The notes: generated by a model not told the origin, from the sequence alone. Positions 19,696 through 28,691 are shown, counted from the first letter of the stretch. The stretch: DNA of 64,000 nt from Hyphomicrobium_A sp963724945 (GCA_963724945.1 CAVRWL010000002.1:124001-188000); one strand, 5' to 3'. Program-made: numbers and translations.

Positions 19696-19778
19696 AAATT
19701 TCGGGCAGAAGCGCGAGAGACTGGCTCGCGCGAATGCTTTTGTGCTAAGAGGCGCCCTATTCGCAAGGCGTCGGCTAT

Positions 19779-19853
19779 TCCGCGGTAGCTCAGTGGTAGA
19801 GCCACCGGCTGTTAACCGGTTGGTCGTAGGTTCGAATCCTACCCGCGGAGCCA
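19779..19853 (+). tRNA. tRNA-Asn (GTT)
   Basis: Cloverleaf with acceptor TCCGCGG pairing CCGCGGA, D-arm GCTCAGTGGTAGAGC, anticodon loop CTGTTAA (anticodon GTT), T-arm GGTTCGAATCC, discriminator G and an encoded CCA. Its last 15 bases overlap the 3' end of the opposing M50 protease gene. Confidence 0.97.
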
Positions 19854-20939
19854 TCCTTGCGCCTGCTTCTCGCGCGAGGAGCGGATGGCGACGAGCTCGC
19901 TCACCGTCTCCGGCGTGAGATAGCCGAGTAGCCCCCCCGAAGCGTCGATGACACCCACGAAGCGCGCGCGCGAGCGCTGCAACAGTCCGACGGCGGTCTC
20001 AAGATTCGCACTCTGCGGAACGGTCGGGACATCGGTTGCCATCATCTCCAGAACCGGCGTCGCGCCTCCGCCCGCCTGCAGCGCATCGATGATGGCCTGA
20101 CGCGTGACCACGCCGCGCAGGCGCCTGGCGCCATCGAGGACGGGGAACTCCTGCTGGCTCGTGCGCAGCAGCAGCGCCGCCGCGTCGTCGACCGTCGACA
20201 TCACGCCTAGCGCCTCGAACGACGTGATCATGGCGTCCGTGACGGCGCGCCCACGCGTCAGCTCGCGCACCTTCACGTAGCCGGCCTCACCCGCCGCCGC
20301 CATGAAGATGAACGCGGCGATGAGGATCAGAAGCGGATTGCCCATGAAGCCTAAGAAGGCGAGGCCCACGGCGAGCACCTGCCCGATGCGGGCAGCGACC
20401 CGCGTCGCCGGGCCGAAGCCGAGCCAGAGCGCGAGCACGGCACGCAGCACGCGGCCGCCGTCCATGGGAAACGCCGGAATGAGATTGAAAACGAGCAGCA
20501 CGACGTTGGCGACGGCGACCTGCGCCCAGAAGCTCGACTGCAGCGCTTGCAGCGACATCCGCTCGGGGTTGAAGCTCAAGCCCAGCGTGGCGATGAGCAC
20601 GACGGCGATGACGAGGTTTACGGCGGGCCCCGCCAGCGCCACCACGATCTCCTGGGCCGGCTTCTCCGGCATCCGCTCCATCGAGGCCACCCCGCCGATC
20701 GGCAAAAGCGTGACGTCGGGCGTGCGGATCCCGTAGCGGCGCGCCGCCCAGATGTGGCCGAACTCGTGCAGAACGACGCAGCCGAACAGCACGAGGATGA
20801 AGATGACGCCGTAGAGAGCGTCCTGTGGCGTTCCACGCATCCATTCGGCCGCTGCGATCCAGGCGAGCAGCAACAGGAACGTCAGATGCATGCGGACGGC
20901 GGTGCCGCCGAGGGAGAAGAGCTTGATCGACCAACTCAT
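19839..20939 (-). CDS. Site-2 protease-type M50 metallopeptidase with paired CBS domains
   Basis: A 366-residue integral-membrane zinc protease that cleaves within the membrane. The zinc motif VVLHEFGHIWAARRYG is in the second helix, the second metal-ligand region is FNLIPAFPMDGGRVLRA, and there are about five to six hydrophobic helices. Two CBS domains follow the helices (roughly residues 230-360: VMSTVDDAAALLLRTSQQ, then TVPQSANLETAVGLLQ) and may sense adenosyl nucleotides. The stop codon TAG lies inside the tRNA-Asn gene on the other strand, so the last five codons are antisense to the tRNA acceptor arm. Substrate unknown. Confidence 0.88.
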   Translation of the reverse strand: MSWSIKLFSLGGTAVRMHLTFLLLLAWIAAAEWMRGTPQDALYGVIFILVLFGCVVLHEFGHIWAARRYGIRTPDVTLLPIGGVASMERMPEKPAQEIVVALAGPAVNLVIAVVLIATLGLSFNPERMSLQALQSSFWAQVAVANVVLLVFNLIPAFPMDGGRVLRAVLALWLGFGPATRVAARIGQVLAVGLAFLGFMGNPLLILIAAFIFMAAAGEAGYVKVRELTRGRAVTDAMITSFEALGVMSTVDDAAALLLRTSQQEFPVLDGARRLRGVVTRQAIIDALQAGGGATPVLEMMATDVPTVPQSANLETAVGLLQRSRARFVGVIDASGGLLGYLTPETVSELVAIRSSREKQAQGWLRG

Positions 20940-21022
20940 GGCAAAGTGTCACCCGAGTGCGAGGCGCAAAGTCATCCTTACATATAGGAAGAAATCTTTT
21001 CCGCTGCGAGCTGCTTGCGCGC

Positions 21023-22423
21023 TCAGGGCGCGAGCTGCGGCGGCGGGGGCGGCTCGTTCGGATCGCGGTCCATCTCTGCGATCGTGTCGACGGCGCCGTC
21101 GCGCCCATAGATGTCGGGGCGGAACTCGACCTCGCCGTTGCGCTCCGCCCAAGCCGTTACGTAGACGAAGTAGACCGGCACCGGCCGCGTCAGATTGATG
21201 TCGAGGGGCTGGCCCGCCTGCACGATGGTCTGCGCCTGTCCGCGCTGCCAGCCCGGCTCGTAGGCCGCGATCCAGTCGACGAGGTCGAGCACGTCCTGGA
21301 CGCGCACGCACCCGGCGCTGAAGGCGCGCGAGCGCTGCCCGAACAGCATCTTCATAGGCGTATCGTGCATGTAGACGTTGTCGGCGTTGGGCATGTCGAT
21401 GCGCACGACGCCGAGCGCGTTCTGCGGACCGGGGTCCTGGCGGAATTTCAATTTCGCGGCCTCCGGCGATCTCCAGTCCACCAGGCTCGGATCGACCTGG
21501 GGGCCATCGACCCCGTTGAGAACGCGGATCTTCTCTTTCGCCAGATAGTCCGGCTCCTTGAGCAGGCGCGGGATCAGATCGAGATGCGCGACGCTCTCGG
21601 GCACGCGCCAATAAGGATAGAAATTGAGGGCGCGGACAGTGGCCTTGACCGACGGCGAGGGGCGCTCGGTGCGCCCGACGATCACGCGATGGCGTTGCTG
21701 GACCTCGTAGTTCTCCACCGCCTCCAGCTGAAACGCGGGAATGTTGACGAGGATGTAGCGGTCCTCGATATGCTGCCCCATCAGCTCGCGCACGCGCCCG
21801 AGATTGAGTCGCAGCTGCGCAAGCCGCGCCGCCGCCGTCATATTAAGGGCCGGGTAGGTGGAGCGCTCCACGCGGCCCGTCGGGCGCAGGCCGTGGCGGC
21901 GCTGGAACTGGCGCACCGCCGCCGCAAGCTCGTCGTCGTAGATGTTGGTGTTGTAGCCCGGCGTACGCGTGCGCAAGTCGCCGCTCAAGCGCAAGCGCTG
22001 GCGCAGAATCGGGATGCGCTCGTCATCGTCGCCCGCGCGCATCATGCGGCCCGGCGGCACGAGCGGCCAGCCGCCCTTATCGACGATATGCTCATAGCGA
22101 TCGATCGCCGCCTTGATCGAGGTGATCATCTCATCGCTGCGCCAAGGCGTGGGATCGGGCCTCAGATCGTCGAGCGGCTCCTGCGCGTGCTCGGCCCGCT
22201 CGTGCTCGCGCTCCTCCTCGCGCCTACCGGTGTAATCAGGAGTTCCAAAGCCCGTGATGCTCTCCCACCAGTTGGCTTGCGCTGCCTGCGCGTGGACCGG
22301 CAGGGCCAACAGCACGAGCGCGGCGGTCACGTGGACGGCGGCCGCCGCACGTCGGCACAAACCTCTGCACAGGCCCGCAAGATGCGACCCGCTGGGCCAC
22401 GCCCCTGTGCGAACTGCCTGCAT
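21023..22423 (-). CDS. L,D-transpeptidase with peptidoglycan-binding domain (YkuD family)
   Basis: A 466-residue exported enzyme for 3-3 peptidoglycan cross-links or lipoprotein attachment. Signal segment VTAALVLLALPVHAQAAQA, a PG-binding helix domain (AAVRQFQRRHGLRPTGRV), and the YkuD catalytic core with the active-site cysteine in FSAGCVRVQDVLDLVDW. The ATG at 22423 opens shortly before the signal peptide; the open frame runs 67 codons further upstream without family similarity. Overall architecture and the tail PVYFVYVTAWA.. match the second L,D-transpeptidase of this window (31591-32859), so they are paralogs. It is not obviously in an operon with its neighbours. Confidence 0.87.
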   Translation of the reverse strand: MQAVRTGAWPSGSHLAGLCRGLCRRAAAAVHVTAALVLLALPVHAQAAQANWWESITGFGTPDYTGRREEEREHERAEHAQEPLDDLRPDPTPWRSDEMITSIKAAIDRYEHIVDKGGWPLVPPGRMMRAGDDDERIPILRQRLRLSGDLRTRTPGYNTNIYDDELAAAVRQFQRRHGLRPTGRVERSTYPALNMTAAARLAQLRLNLGRVRELMGQHIEDRYILVNIPAFQLEAVENYEVQQRHRVIVGRTERPSPSVKATVRALNFYPYWRVPESVAHLDLIPRLLKEPDYLAKEKIRVLNGVDGPQVDPSLVDWRSPEAAKLKFRQDPGPQNALGVVRIDMPNADNVYMHDTPMKMLFGQRSRAFSAGCVRVQDVLDLVDWIAAYEPGWQRGQAQTIVQAGQPLDINLTRPVPVYFVYVTAWAERNGEVEFRPDIYGRDGAVDTIAEMDRDPNEPPPPPQLAP

Positions 22424-22624
22424 CAATCCGTCCCGATCGCCGCCCTCGCGCGCGAGAGCGAGCCCCTTGTTCCCAAACGCTATTCCCAAACCGGTGTGCC
22501 CGTCGATGTGCGCCTTTCGCAGGGCCGCCGAGCATCTTACTAGCCGTCCCGGATATGGCCAAACAAAGACGCCGTTCAAGCCTCCCCGAGGGCGCCACGG
22601 CAACGCGGCGCCATTTGGTCGCAT

Positions 22625-23647
22625 TCAATCTTTTGCACGCGACTGACGGAAATGATCCCAGCCCGTCGCCGCAAACGTGAGCGGTCGCCCATCCGTACCG
22701 ATCACACTCACCCCTGTTGCTTGCGTGATCAAACCGATGCGCGCCACGGGATGGCCCACCGCGGCGGCCGCACGCTCGAACTCAGGGGCACGCTCGTGGG
22801 CAATCACCGCGAGCACCTCGTAGTCCTCGCCGCCCGTCATGAGATCGCCGAGCGTCGCGCCGCCCGACGCGACGACGGCGCGCGCCGCCGCGGAGAGTGG
22901 CACGCGGGGCCCCTCCAGGCGTCCGCCGACGCCCGCTGAGCGGCACAAACGGTCGAAGTCCTTGACGAGGCCGTCGGAGATATCCATCGCCGCCCGGGCA
23001 TACGCGCGCACGACCGGCACGAGCGCCAGCGGCGGGTCCGGCGTGGCGTAGCGGGCCTCAAGTCGCTCCCGGGCGCCGGCCTCGAGCTTCCAGCGCGCCG
23101 CCGACGTGCCATCGCGCCTCAGCGCAAGGCCAAGCGCCGCATCGCCGATCGTGCCGGAGACGTAGACAAGATCGCCGGCCGCAGCGCTGGCGCGGCGAAT
23201 GAAGCCGCCGTGCGCAATGGTGCCGAACGCCGCGATCGAGACGCTCAAGGGGCCCGGCGTGCGGTCGGTGTCGCCGCCCGCGAGCCGGCATCCGAAACGG
23301 GCTTGGGCGCGGGCAAGGCCGGCCGAGAACGCCGACAGCCACGCGCGCTCGGGCGCCTCGGGCAGCGCCAACGTCATCAAGTAGGCGAGCGGCTCGGCGC
23401 CCTTGGCGACGAGATCGGAGACGTTGACGGCGAGCGCCTTCCAGGCGACGGCTCCGGGATCCTCATCAGGAAAGAAGTGCACGCCCGCGATCACGGCGTC
23501 CGTCGTCACGACGAGGTCGCACCCGGGCGGCGGCGCGATCAGCGCGCAATCGTCCTTGAGACCGAACGCTCCGGGGAATCCTTCGGCGAGCGGCGCGAAG
23601 AACTCGCCGATGATGGCTTCCTCGCTATCGATCTTGTCGCTCGTCAT
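22625..23647 (-). CDS. thiL: Thiamine-monophosphate kinase
   Basis: A 340-residue PurM/ThiL-fold kinase that makes thiamine pyrophosphate from TMP and ATP. ThiL motifs: GLKDDCALI, the metal-binding TTDAVIAGVHFFPDEDPG, WKALAVNVSDLVAKGAEPLAY, RLAGGDTDRT and MTGGEDYEVLAV. The ATG at 23647 lies inside the end of nusB (23-bp overlap), which is the last junction of the rib-nusB-thiL operon. nusB-thiL is a classic pair in proteobacteria. The longer open frame to 23719 adds only nusB-shadow sequence. Confidence 0.94.
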   Translation of the reverse strand: MTSDKIDSEEAIIGEFFAPLAEGFPGAFGLKDDCALIAPPPGCDLVVTTDAVIAGVHFFPDEDPGAVAWKALAVNVSDLVAKGAEPLAYLMTLALPEAPERAWLSAFSAGLARAQARFGCRLAGGDTDRTPGPLSVSIAAFGTIAHGGFIRRASAAAGDLVYVSGTIGDAALGLALRRDGTSAARWKLEAGARERLEARYATPDPPLALVPVVRAYARAAMDISDGLVKDFDRLCRSAGVGGRLEGPRVPLSAAARAVVASGGATLGDLMTGGEDYEVLAVIAHERAPEFERAAAAVGHPVARIGLITQATGVSVIGTDGRPLTFAATGWDHFRQSRAKD

Positions 23648-24134
23648 CGCGGTCGAACTCGGCGGCGCGCAATCGCCGCCCCAGCTTGTCGAGCACGCCG
23701 TTGACGACCTTCGGCTCATCGTCGGAGAAGAAGGAATGCGCCACGTTGATGTACTCGTTGATCACGACGCGGGCGGGAACGTCCGTGCGCTCCATCAGCT
23801 CGAAGACGCCCGCGCGCAGGATCGCCCGCATGATCGCATCGATGCGCACGAGCCGCCACCCTTCGGCAAGCTGATGGTCGACGAGGGGATCGATGTCGCG
23901 CTGGCGCCGCACGACGCCGCGCAAGAGATCGTTGAAGAAGGTGGGATCGGCGCCCGCGGCCGCCTCGTCGCCGGGGGCTCGGGGGAAGCGCAGGCGCACG
24001 AACTCGTCGATCACCGCGTTGAGGTCGGTGCCGGCCATGTCCATCTGGTAGAGCGCCTGCACGGCGGCGACACGCGCCGCGGTGCGCGGGGCAAGCACCA
24101 CTTTCGCAACCGGGTTGTGATCGGGACTGCTCAT
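23625..24134 (-). CDS. nusB: Transcription antitermination factor NusB
   Basis: A 169-residue RNA-binding protein that works with NusE on boxA for rRNA antitermination. Family features: RVAAVQALYQMDMAGTDL at the N-terminus and the C-terminal RAGVFELMERTDVPARVVINEYINVAHSFFSDDEPKVV region (quoted in part: INEYINVAHSFFSDDEPKVV). The start ATG overlaps the ribH stop as ATGA, showing translational coupling. Linkage to ribH and thiL is conserved across proteobacteria. Confidence 0.95.
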   Translation of the reverse strand: MSSPDHNPVAKVVLAPRTAARVAAVQALYQMDMAGTDLNAVIDEFVRLRFPRAPGDEAAAGADPTFFNDLLRGVVRRQRDIDPLVDHQLAEGWRLVRIDAIMRAILRAGVFELMERTDVPARVVINEYINVAHSFFSDDEPKVVNGVLDKLGRRLRAAEFDRDDERQDR

Positions 24135-24649
24135 GCGCCCTGTCTCTCGAATGCGCGCTGCAGCGCGATGAGGCGCAGGCACGCGCGGGCAGCGTCCCCG
24201 CCCTTGCCGTCGGCGCCGCCGCGAGCGCGCGCCATCGCCTGGGCTTGCGTATCGACCGTGAGGATGCCGTTGCCGACCGGAACAGCGTGGCGAATCGCAA
24301 CCTCCATCAGCCAGTGATTAGCGTTCCGGCACACGATGTCGTAGTGCGCCGTCTCGCCGCGGATGACGCAGCCGAGCGCGATCGCGCCGTCCCATTTCCC
24401 GCTCGGCGCGCTACGCGGAGCGAGCCCGGCCGTCACCGCCTGCGCCAGAACTTGCGGAATCTCGAGCGCGCCAGGCACGCTCAGGCGGTCAAAGCTCGCG
24501 CCTTGCGCCCGAAGCGCCGCGACCGCGCCGTCGGCGAGCGCATCCGAGATCGCCTCGTAGAAACGTCCCTCGATGATGAGCACGCGCGCGCCGGTTGCAT
24601 GCAGGTCGCTGCCTGCATTTTCCACCGGGGACTTGGTCTTGAGGGTCAT
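24131..24649 (-). CDS. ribH: 6,7-dimethyl-8-ribityllumazine synthase
   Basis: A 172-residue lumazine synthase, penultimate step of riboflavin synthesis (condenses the pyrimidine dione with DHBP). Motifs: LIIEGRFYEAISDAL, SVPGALEIPQVLAQA, the substrate loop LGCVIRGETAHYDIVC, and PVGNGILTVDTQAQA. The ATG at 24649 lies 5 bp after the ribBX stop, and the stop overlaps nusB by 4 bp, so it is internal to the operon. A longer open frame in the same phase runs far upstream through ribBX and is spurious. Confidence 0.95.
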   Translation of the reverse strand: MTLKTKSPVENAGSDLHATGARVLIIEGRFYEAISDALADGAVAALRAQGASFDRLSVPGALEIPQVLAQAVTAGLAPRSAPSGKWDGAIALGCVIRGETAHYDIVCRNANHWLMEVAIRHAVPVGNGILTVDTQAQAMARARGGADGKGGDAARACLRLIALQRAFERQGA

Positions 24650-24654
24650 GGCGC

Positions 24655-25806
24655 TCACTCGAACGTGCGCGTGCCGACGATGCGCAGACCGAAGCCCTCG
24701 AGCCCCACATATACGTGTGCCGGAGAGTTCGTGAGCAGCACCATGTCGTGCACGCCGAGGTCGGTGAGAATCTGCGAGCCCACTCCAATTTCCACCTGGC
24801 GGCGCTCGCGCGCGCCCTCGGCCTGCTTTGGGCCCGGCGCGCGCCGCTCGATCCATTCCGAGACCGATTTCGGGCGCAAGTCGCGGATGAGCACGATGAC
24901 GCCGCGTCCCTCCTTGGCGATGGCGCGCATGGCCGCCTCGATCTGGCGCCCGCCCTCGCCGGCCTCGCCGACGCCCAACAGGTCGCTCAACGCGTTGACC
25001 GCGTGCACGCGCACGAGCACGGGACCGGGCGCCCTGAGATCGCCCTTGACGAGCGCCAGATGCTCGCCGGGCTCCACCGTCGTCTCGTAGACGTGGAGAT
25101 CGAAGCTGCCGGCCGCCGTCGCGATCGCGGTCTTGGCGACGGCGCGCACCAAGTGCTCGTTCCCGAGCCGGTAGGCGATCAGGTCCTCGATCGCGCCGAT
25201 CTTGAGGTCGTGGGCTTTCGCGAAGGCGACGAGGTCGGGCAAGCGCGCCATGGTGCCGTCGTCGTTCATCACCTCGCAGATGACGGCGGCGGGATAGAGC
25301 CCAGCAAGACGTGTGAGATCGACGGAGGCCTCGGTATGACCGGCGCGCATCAGGACGCCGCCGGCGCGCGCCACCAGCGGAAAGACGTGGCCCGGCGAGA
25401 CGATGTCGCTTGCGCCCTTCGTGGGGTCGATGGCGGCGGCGACGGTGCGCGCCCGATCGTGCGCAGAGATGCCGGTCGTGATCCCCTCGCGCGCCTCGAT
25501 CGATTGCGTGAAGGCGGTGCGGTTGCGCGAGTCGTTGCGCCGGACCATCGCCTCGAGGCCGAGCTCGCTCGCGCGCGCCTGCGTCAGCGCCAGGCAGACA
25601 AGGCCGCGGCCGTGCTTGGCCATGAAGTTGATCGCATCCGGCGTCGCCATCTGTGCGGGGATGATGAGATCGCCCTCGTTCTCGCGTTCCTCCGCGTCGA
25701 CGAGCACAACCATGCGCCCGTTGCGCATGTCCTCGAGAATCTCGGGGATGGCAGACAGACAGCCGCGGCCTTGCGCCAAGGCGATTGAGCCAAACTCGTG
25801 CGTCAC
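24655..25806 (-). CDS. ribB: 3,4-dihydroxy-2-butanone-4-phosphate synthase fused to a degenerate GTP cyclohydrolase II-like domain (RibBX)
   Basis: A 383-residue protein. Residues 1-205 are DHBP synthase with the acidic loop VDAEERENEGDLI and the catalytic region RAGHTEASVDL. Residues about 210-383 have the RibA fold but lack its zinc cysteines: the segment that should read HSxCxxxD..C.C is RVHAVNALSDLLGVG, and there is no cysteine at all in this half. GTP cyclohydrolase II activity is therefore unlikely, and a true ribA should exist elsewhere. The start is GTG, overlapping the ribE stop as GTGA. Such RibBX fusions are known in alphaproteobacteria. Confidence 0.93.
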   Translation of the reverse strand: MTHEFGSIALAQGRGCLSAIPEILEDMRNGRMVVLVDAEERENEGDLIIPAQMATPDAINFMAKHGRGLVCLALTQARASELGLEAMVRRNDSRNRTAFTQSIEAREGITTGISAHDRARTVAAAIDPTKGASDIVSPGHVFPLVARAGGVLMRAGHTEASVDLTRLAGLYPAAVICEVMNDDGTMARLPDLVAFAKAHDLKIGAIEDLIAYRLGNEHLVRAVAKTAIATAAGSFDLHVYETTVEPGEHLALVKGDLRAPGPVLVRVHAVNALSDLLGVGEAGEGGRQIEAAMRAIAKEGRGVIVLIRDLRPKSVSEWIERRAPGPKQAEGARERRQVEIGVGSQILTDLGVHDMVLLTNSPAHVYVGLEGFGLRIVGTRTFE

Positions 25807-26396
25807 GGGCGGAACTCCAGGAGCCGCGCGATGTAGCGCGCGAACAGGTCAACCTCCAGGTTGACCGATTGCCCGGCGGTTTTGGCCCCCCACGTCGTCA
25901 CCGTCAAGGTGTGGGGGATGATGTTGACCCCGAAGCGGTTGTCGCTCACCTCGTTGACCGTTAAGGAGACCCCGTCGAGCGCGATCGACCCCTTGGGTGC
26001 GATGTAGGGGGCGAGATGGTCGGGCACCTCGAAAGCGAAGCGTCGGCTTTCTCCGTCCGGCTTGATCTCGAGGATGCGTGCAAGCCCGTCGACGTGCCCC
26101 GTCACGACGTGGCCGCCGAGCTCGTCGCCGGCGCGCAAGGGTCGCTCAAGATTAACGCGCTGGCCGGGTCCCCAGTCGGCGATGGTCGTTTTGGCGCGCG
26201 TCTCATTCGAGGTGTCGACAGCAAAGAGGCTGCCCGCGCCGTCGGGGCGCACGGAGGTCACGGTCAGGCAGCAGCCGTCGCACGCGATCGACCCGCCCAC
26301 CTCCAGGCTCACCGCGGGATAGCGCGTGCGGATCGTAAAGCGCCCGTCCTCGCGGGCTGCGACCTCGCCGATGTCGGTTGTGATGCCGGTGAACAT
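25803..26396 (-). CDS. ribE: Riboflavin synthase alpha subunit
   Basis: A 197-residue enzyme that dismutates two lumazines to riboflavin. It shows the internal duplication typical of the family: MFTGITTDIGEV at the start, CDGCCLTVTSV in the first barrel and ALDGVSLTVNEV in the second, plus GHVVTGHVDGLARI between them. The stop codon overlaps the ribBX GTG start. ribD lies 24 bp upstream on the same strand. Confidence 0.95.
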   Translation of the reverse strand: MFTGITTDIGEVAAREDGRFTIRTRYPAVSLEVGGSIACDGCCLTVTSVRPDGAGSLFAVDTSNETRAKTTIADWGPGQRVNLERPLRAGDELGGHVVTGHVDGLARILEIKPDGESRRFAFEVPDHLAPYIAPKGSIALDGVSLTVNEVSDNRFGVNIIPHTLTVTTWGAKTAGQSVNLEVDLFARYIARLLEFRP

Positions 26397-26420
26397 GGCT
26401 CCTCGCTTGTCCTCGCTGCC

Positions 26421-27599
26421 TTATCCCGTTCGTGTGCTCATTTCGCGCGCGCCCAAGGTGCGCCAGTGCCGGCGAAACGCCATCATATCGTCGCTGCCGA
26501 CCGTTCGATGCTCGAAAAACTCAAGGCTGCCCGCTGCAACATAACGATCAAGCGTTTGCTGAACGGCGGCGGGTGCGAGCGCGCGCGCGCCCTCCGGCCG
26601 AGCGTGAAAGACCACGACCTCATCGACGAGCCCGGCGCGCGCAAAAGCACCCCATGTCGCCGGACCGCCTTCGACGAGCAAGCGCGTCAAGCCCTGGGCG
26701 ACGAGGCTCTCCATCACGCTGGGCAGCCACAGCTCGGCCCCGATCTCGGGCGCACGAAAGACGCGTACCCCTGCACTTTCGAGCGCTGAGGCGTCCGCAC
26801 GCTCGCCGCAGAACAGCCAAACGGGGTGCTCGCGCGCGCTTCTGACGAGGCGGCTCGCCTGTAGCCCTGCAAGATCGCGCGCGAGGACGACGCGGACGGG
26901 CGAGCGGGCTGCGAGCCCCGGCAGCCGGCACGTGAGCAAGGGATCGTCGTCGAGCACGGTCCGGCGGCCAACGAGGACGGCGTCGGCGCGGGCACGCATG
27001 AGCTGGCCTTGCGCTCGTGCCGCCTCGCTCGTCGCCCAGGTCGGCTTGCCGCCGGCCCCGCGCGGCACGGAGCCGTCGGGCCTCAGCGCGATCTTCAGTT
27101 GCGCGAGCGGGCGGCGCTCGGTGACGCGCAGTATGTGGCCGGCCGCCATCCAGTGTGCAGCCTCGGCCATCACGCCGCGCTCCACGGCGATGCCCGCGGC
27201 GCGCAATTTCGCAAGGCCGCGTCCGGCGACGCGCGGATCGGGGTCCTCAATCGCACAGACGACACGGGCAATCCCGGCGGCGATCACCGCTTCGGCGCAC
27301 GGGGGCGTCGCGCCGTAATGCGAGCAGGGCTCGAGCGTGACGTACATCGTGGCGCCGTGCGCGCGCACTCCGGCGCGGGCAAGCGCCTCGGTCTCAGCAT
27401 GCGGACGCCCGCCGGGGGCTGTCCACCCGCGCGCGATCACCTCGCCCGCAGCCTCATCGGCAATGACCGCTCCGACGGACGGGTTCGGCGCCGTGCGGCC
27501 AAGCCCGCGCTCGGCAAGCCTCAGCGCAATCTTCATCATATGGGCATCGAAACCGGCGCGCGCCGAAATGCCCATGCCTGAAACCATGGGCGGCGGCAT
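26421..27599 (-). CDS. ribD: Bifunctional diaminohydroxyphosphoribosylaminopyrimidine deaminase / reductase
   Basis: A 392-residue two-domain enzyme for the second and third steps of riboflavin synthesis. Deaminase domain: TAPNPSVGAVI, zinc ligand HAETEAL, and PCSHYGATPPC with both zinc cysteines. Reductase domain: RPLAQLKIALRPDGSV, ADAVLVGRRTVLDDDP and LLVEGGPATWGAF. Several in-frame ATGs exist (27599, 27587, 27575); the first lies 6 bp after the nrdR stop and is kept. The gene is second in the nrdR-rib operon. Confidence 0.94.
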   Translation of the reverse strand: MPPPMVSGMGISARAGFDAHMMKIALRLAERGLGRTAPNPSVGAVIADEAAGEVIARGWTAPGGRPHAETEALARAGVRAHGATMYVTLEPCSHYGATPPCAEAVIAAGIARVVCAIEDPDPRVAGRGLAKLRAAGIAVERGVMAEAAHWMAAGHILRVTERRPLAQLKIALRPDGSVPRGAGGKPTWATSEAARAQGQLMRARADAVLVGRRTVLDDDPLLTCRLPGLAARSPVRVVLARDLAGLQASRLVRSAREHPVWLFCGERADASALESAGVRVFRAPEIGAELWLPSVMESLVAQGLTRLLVEGGPATWGAFARAGLVDEVVVFHARPEGARALAPAAVQQTLDRYVAAGSLEFFEHRTVGSDDMMAFRRHWRTLGAREMSTRTG

Positions 27600-27605
27600 G
27601 GGCGG

Positions 27606-28133
27606 TCAGTGCTTCTTCAAGGGCGCCGCCGCGACAACGGGGCTTTGCAGTGCGATGCACGCCGCCTCATGCGCGGCGACCGGCTCGCCGGCGATCTCGC
27701 TCAGCACCTCGTGGAAATCCGCTGCCTCGCGGAAGTCGCGGTAGACGGAGGCAAAGCGCACATAGGCGACGGGGTCCAATCCGCGCAGCGCCTCCATCAC
27801 GAGACCACCGATGGTCGAGGAGGCGACTTCGCTCTCGCCTGAGCTTTCGAGCTGGCGCACCAGGCCCGACACCATGCGCTCGATGCGCTCGCGCTCGATC
27901 GGGCGCTTCCTCAGCGCCACTTCGACCGAGCGCATGAGCTTGTCGCGCTCGAAGGGCACCTTGCGGCCCGAGCGCTTGACGACGGTGAGCTCGCGCAGCT
28001 GCACGCGCTCAAACGTGGTGAAGCGCCCCCCGCAATCGGGACAGATACGACGCCGGCGGATCGCGGCGTTCTCCTCGGTGGGCCGACTGTCCTTCACTTG
28101 AGTGTTCTCGCCGGCGCAGTAGGGGCAGCGCAT
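27606..28133 (-). CDS. nrdR: Transcriptional repressor NrdR
   Basis: A 175-residue zinc-ribbon/ATP-cone repressor that senses ATP/dATP and represses ribonucleotide reductase genes. Zinc ribbon: MRCPYCAGENTQVKDSR and RRRICPDCGGRFTTFERV with four cysteines; ATP-cone: VVKRSGRKVPFERDKLMRSV. The ATG at 28133 gives the standard N-terminus; the open frame begins 7 codons earlier. It heads the riboflavin operon, an arrangement common in bacteria. nrdJ, 11 kb away in this window, is a natural target. Confidence 0.95.
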   Translation of the reverse strand: MRCPYCAGENTQVKDSRPTEENAAIRRRRICPDCGGRFTTFERVQLRELTVVKRSGRKVPFERDKLMRSVEVALRKRPIERERIERMVSGLVRQLESSGESEVASSTIGGLVMEALRGLDPVAYVRFASVYRDFREAADFHEVLSEIAGEPVAAHEAACIALQSPVVAAAPLKKH

Positions 28134-28206
28134 AAGTTCACCTGTCGGGTGCAAGACGCGAATACGCCATTTCGAGACGCAGCTTCGCCCGTTGCGCGAT
28201 CCGCGG

Positions 28207-28602
28207 CTAGTGCTTGTGCTCTTTCTCCACCGACTCTCTCATTTTGCGATCAAGCTCTCTGTAGGTCTCCGCCAAGCGGTCGCATGCGGCTTTTTCGGCC
28301 CCGCAAGAAATCTCTGTCGCCACGTTGAAGGCCCTGCCGACCTTGACGAGGCGGCGGCATACGACGGACGGAAACGCCTCATTGGCCCTCGTTGCAAAGT
28401 TCCAGATGAAGTTAGTGGCCGGGTCGGAATAGGAGACGGTTGAAGCGTCGCTCGCCAGCACCTTTACGCCGGGCTTGGCCTTGATAACGGCCTGGAGGGC
28501 CTCGGCAGACGTGAACTCTTCCCCGCACAACACCTCGCCAGCAGCGGGGCAAGAGGCCGCGAGCGCCAGCGCGAGCAACGAGCCGCCAGTCAGCCAACGC
28601 AT
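28207..28602 (-). CDS. Small exported protein of unknown function
   Basis: A 131-residue protein with a signal peptide (TGGSLLALALAASCPAAG) and about four cysteines in the mature part, spaced so that two disulfides are possible. The C-terminus is charged (ELDRKMRESVEKEHKH). I do not recognise the family. The ATG at 28602 is chosen because it opens on the signal peptide; the open frame extends to 28719, overlapping the glyA 3' end. It sits between glyA and nrdR on the same strand. Confidence 0.6.
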   Translation of the reverse strand: MRWLTGGSLLALALAASCPAAGEVLCGEEFTSAEALQAVIKAKPGVKVLASDASTVSYSDPATNFIWNFATRANEAFPSVVCRRLVKVGRAFNVATEISCGAEKAACDRLAETYRELDRKMRESVEKEHKH

Positions 28603-28691
28603 CTCGGGCACCTCTACGCGCCCCCGCGCCGATCGCACTTTGCGATGGGGCCCGAATGACTGCACAGCCAAGCGTGGCGCCTGGCGCGGCC

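Noticed and set aside
19480..19854. Minus-strand frame of 124 residues (APRVGFEPTTNRLTAGGS...)
   Set aside because: It is the antisense translation of tRNA-Asn and tRNA-Cys, a well-known false protein.
24131..25852. 573-residue minus-strand frame covering ribH and ribBX
   Set aside because: Only its last 172 residues (ribH) are real. The Arg-rich first part is an off-frame reading of ribBX.
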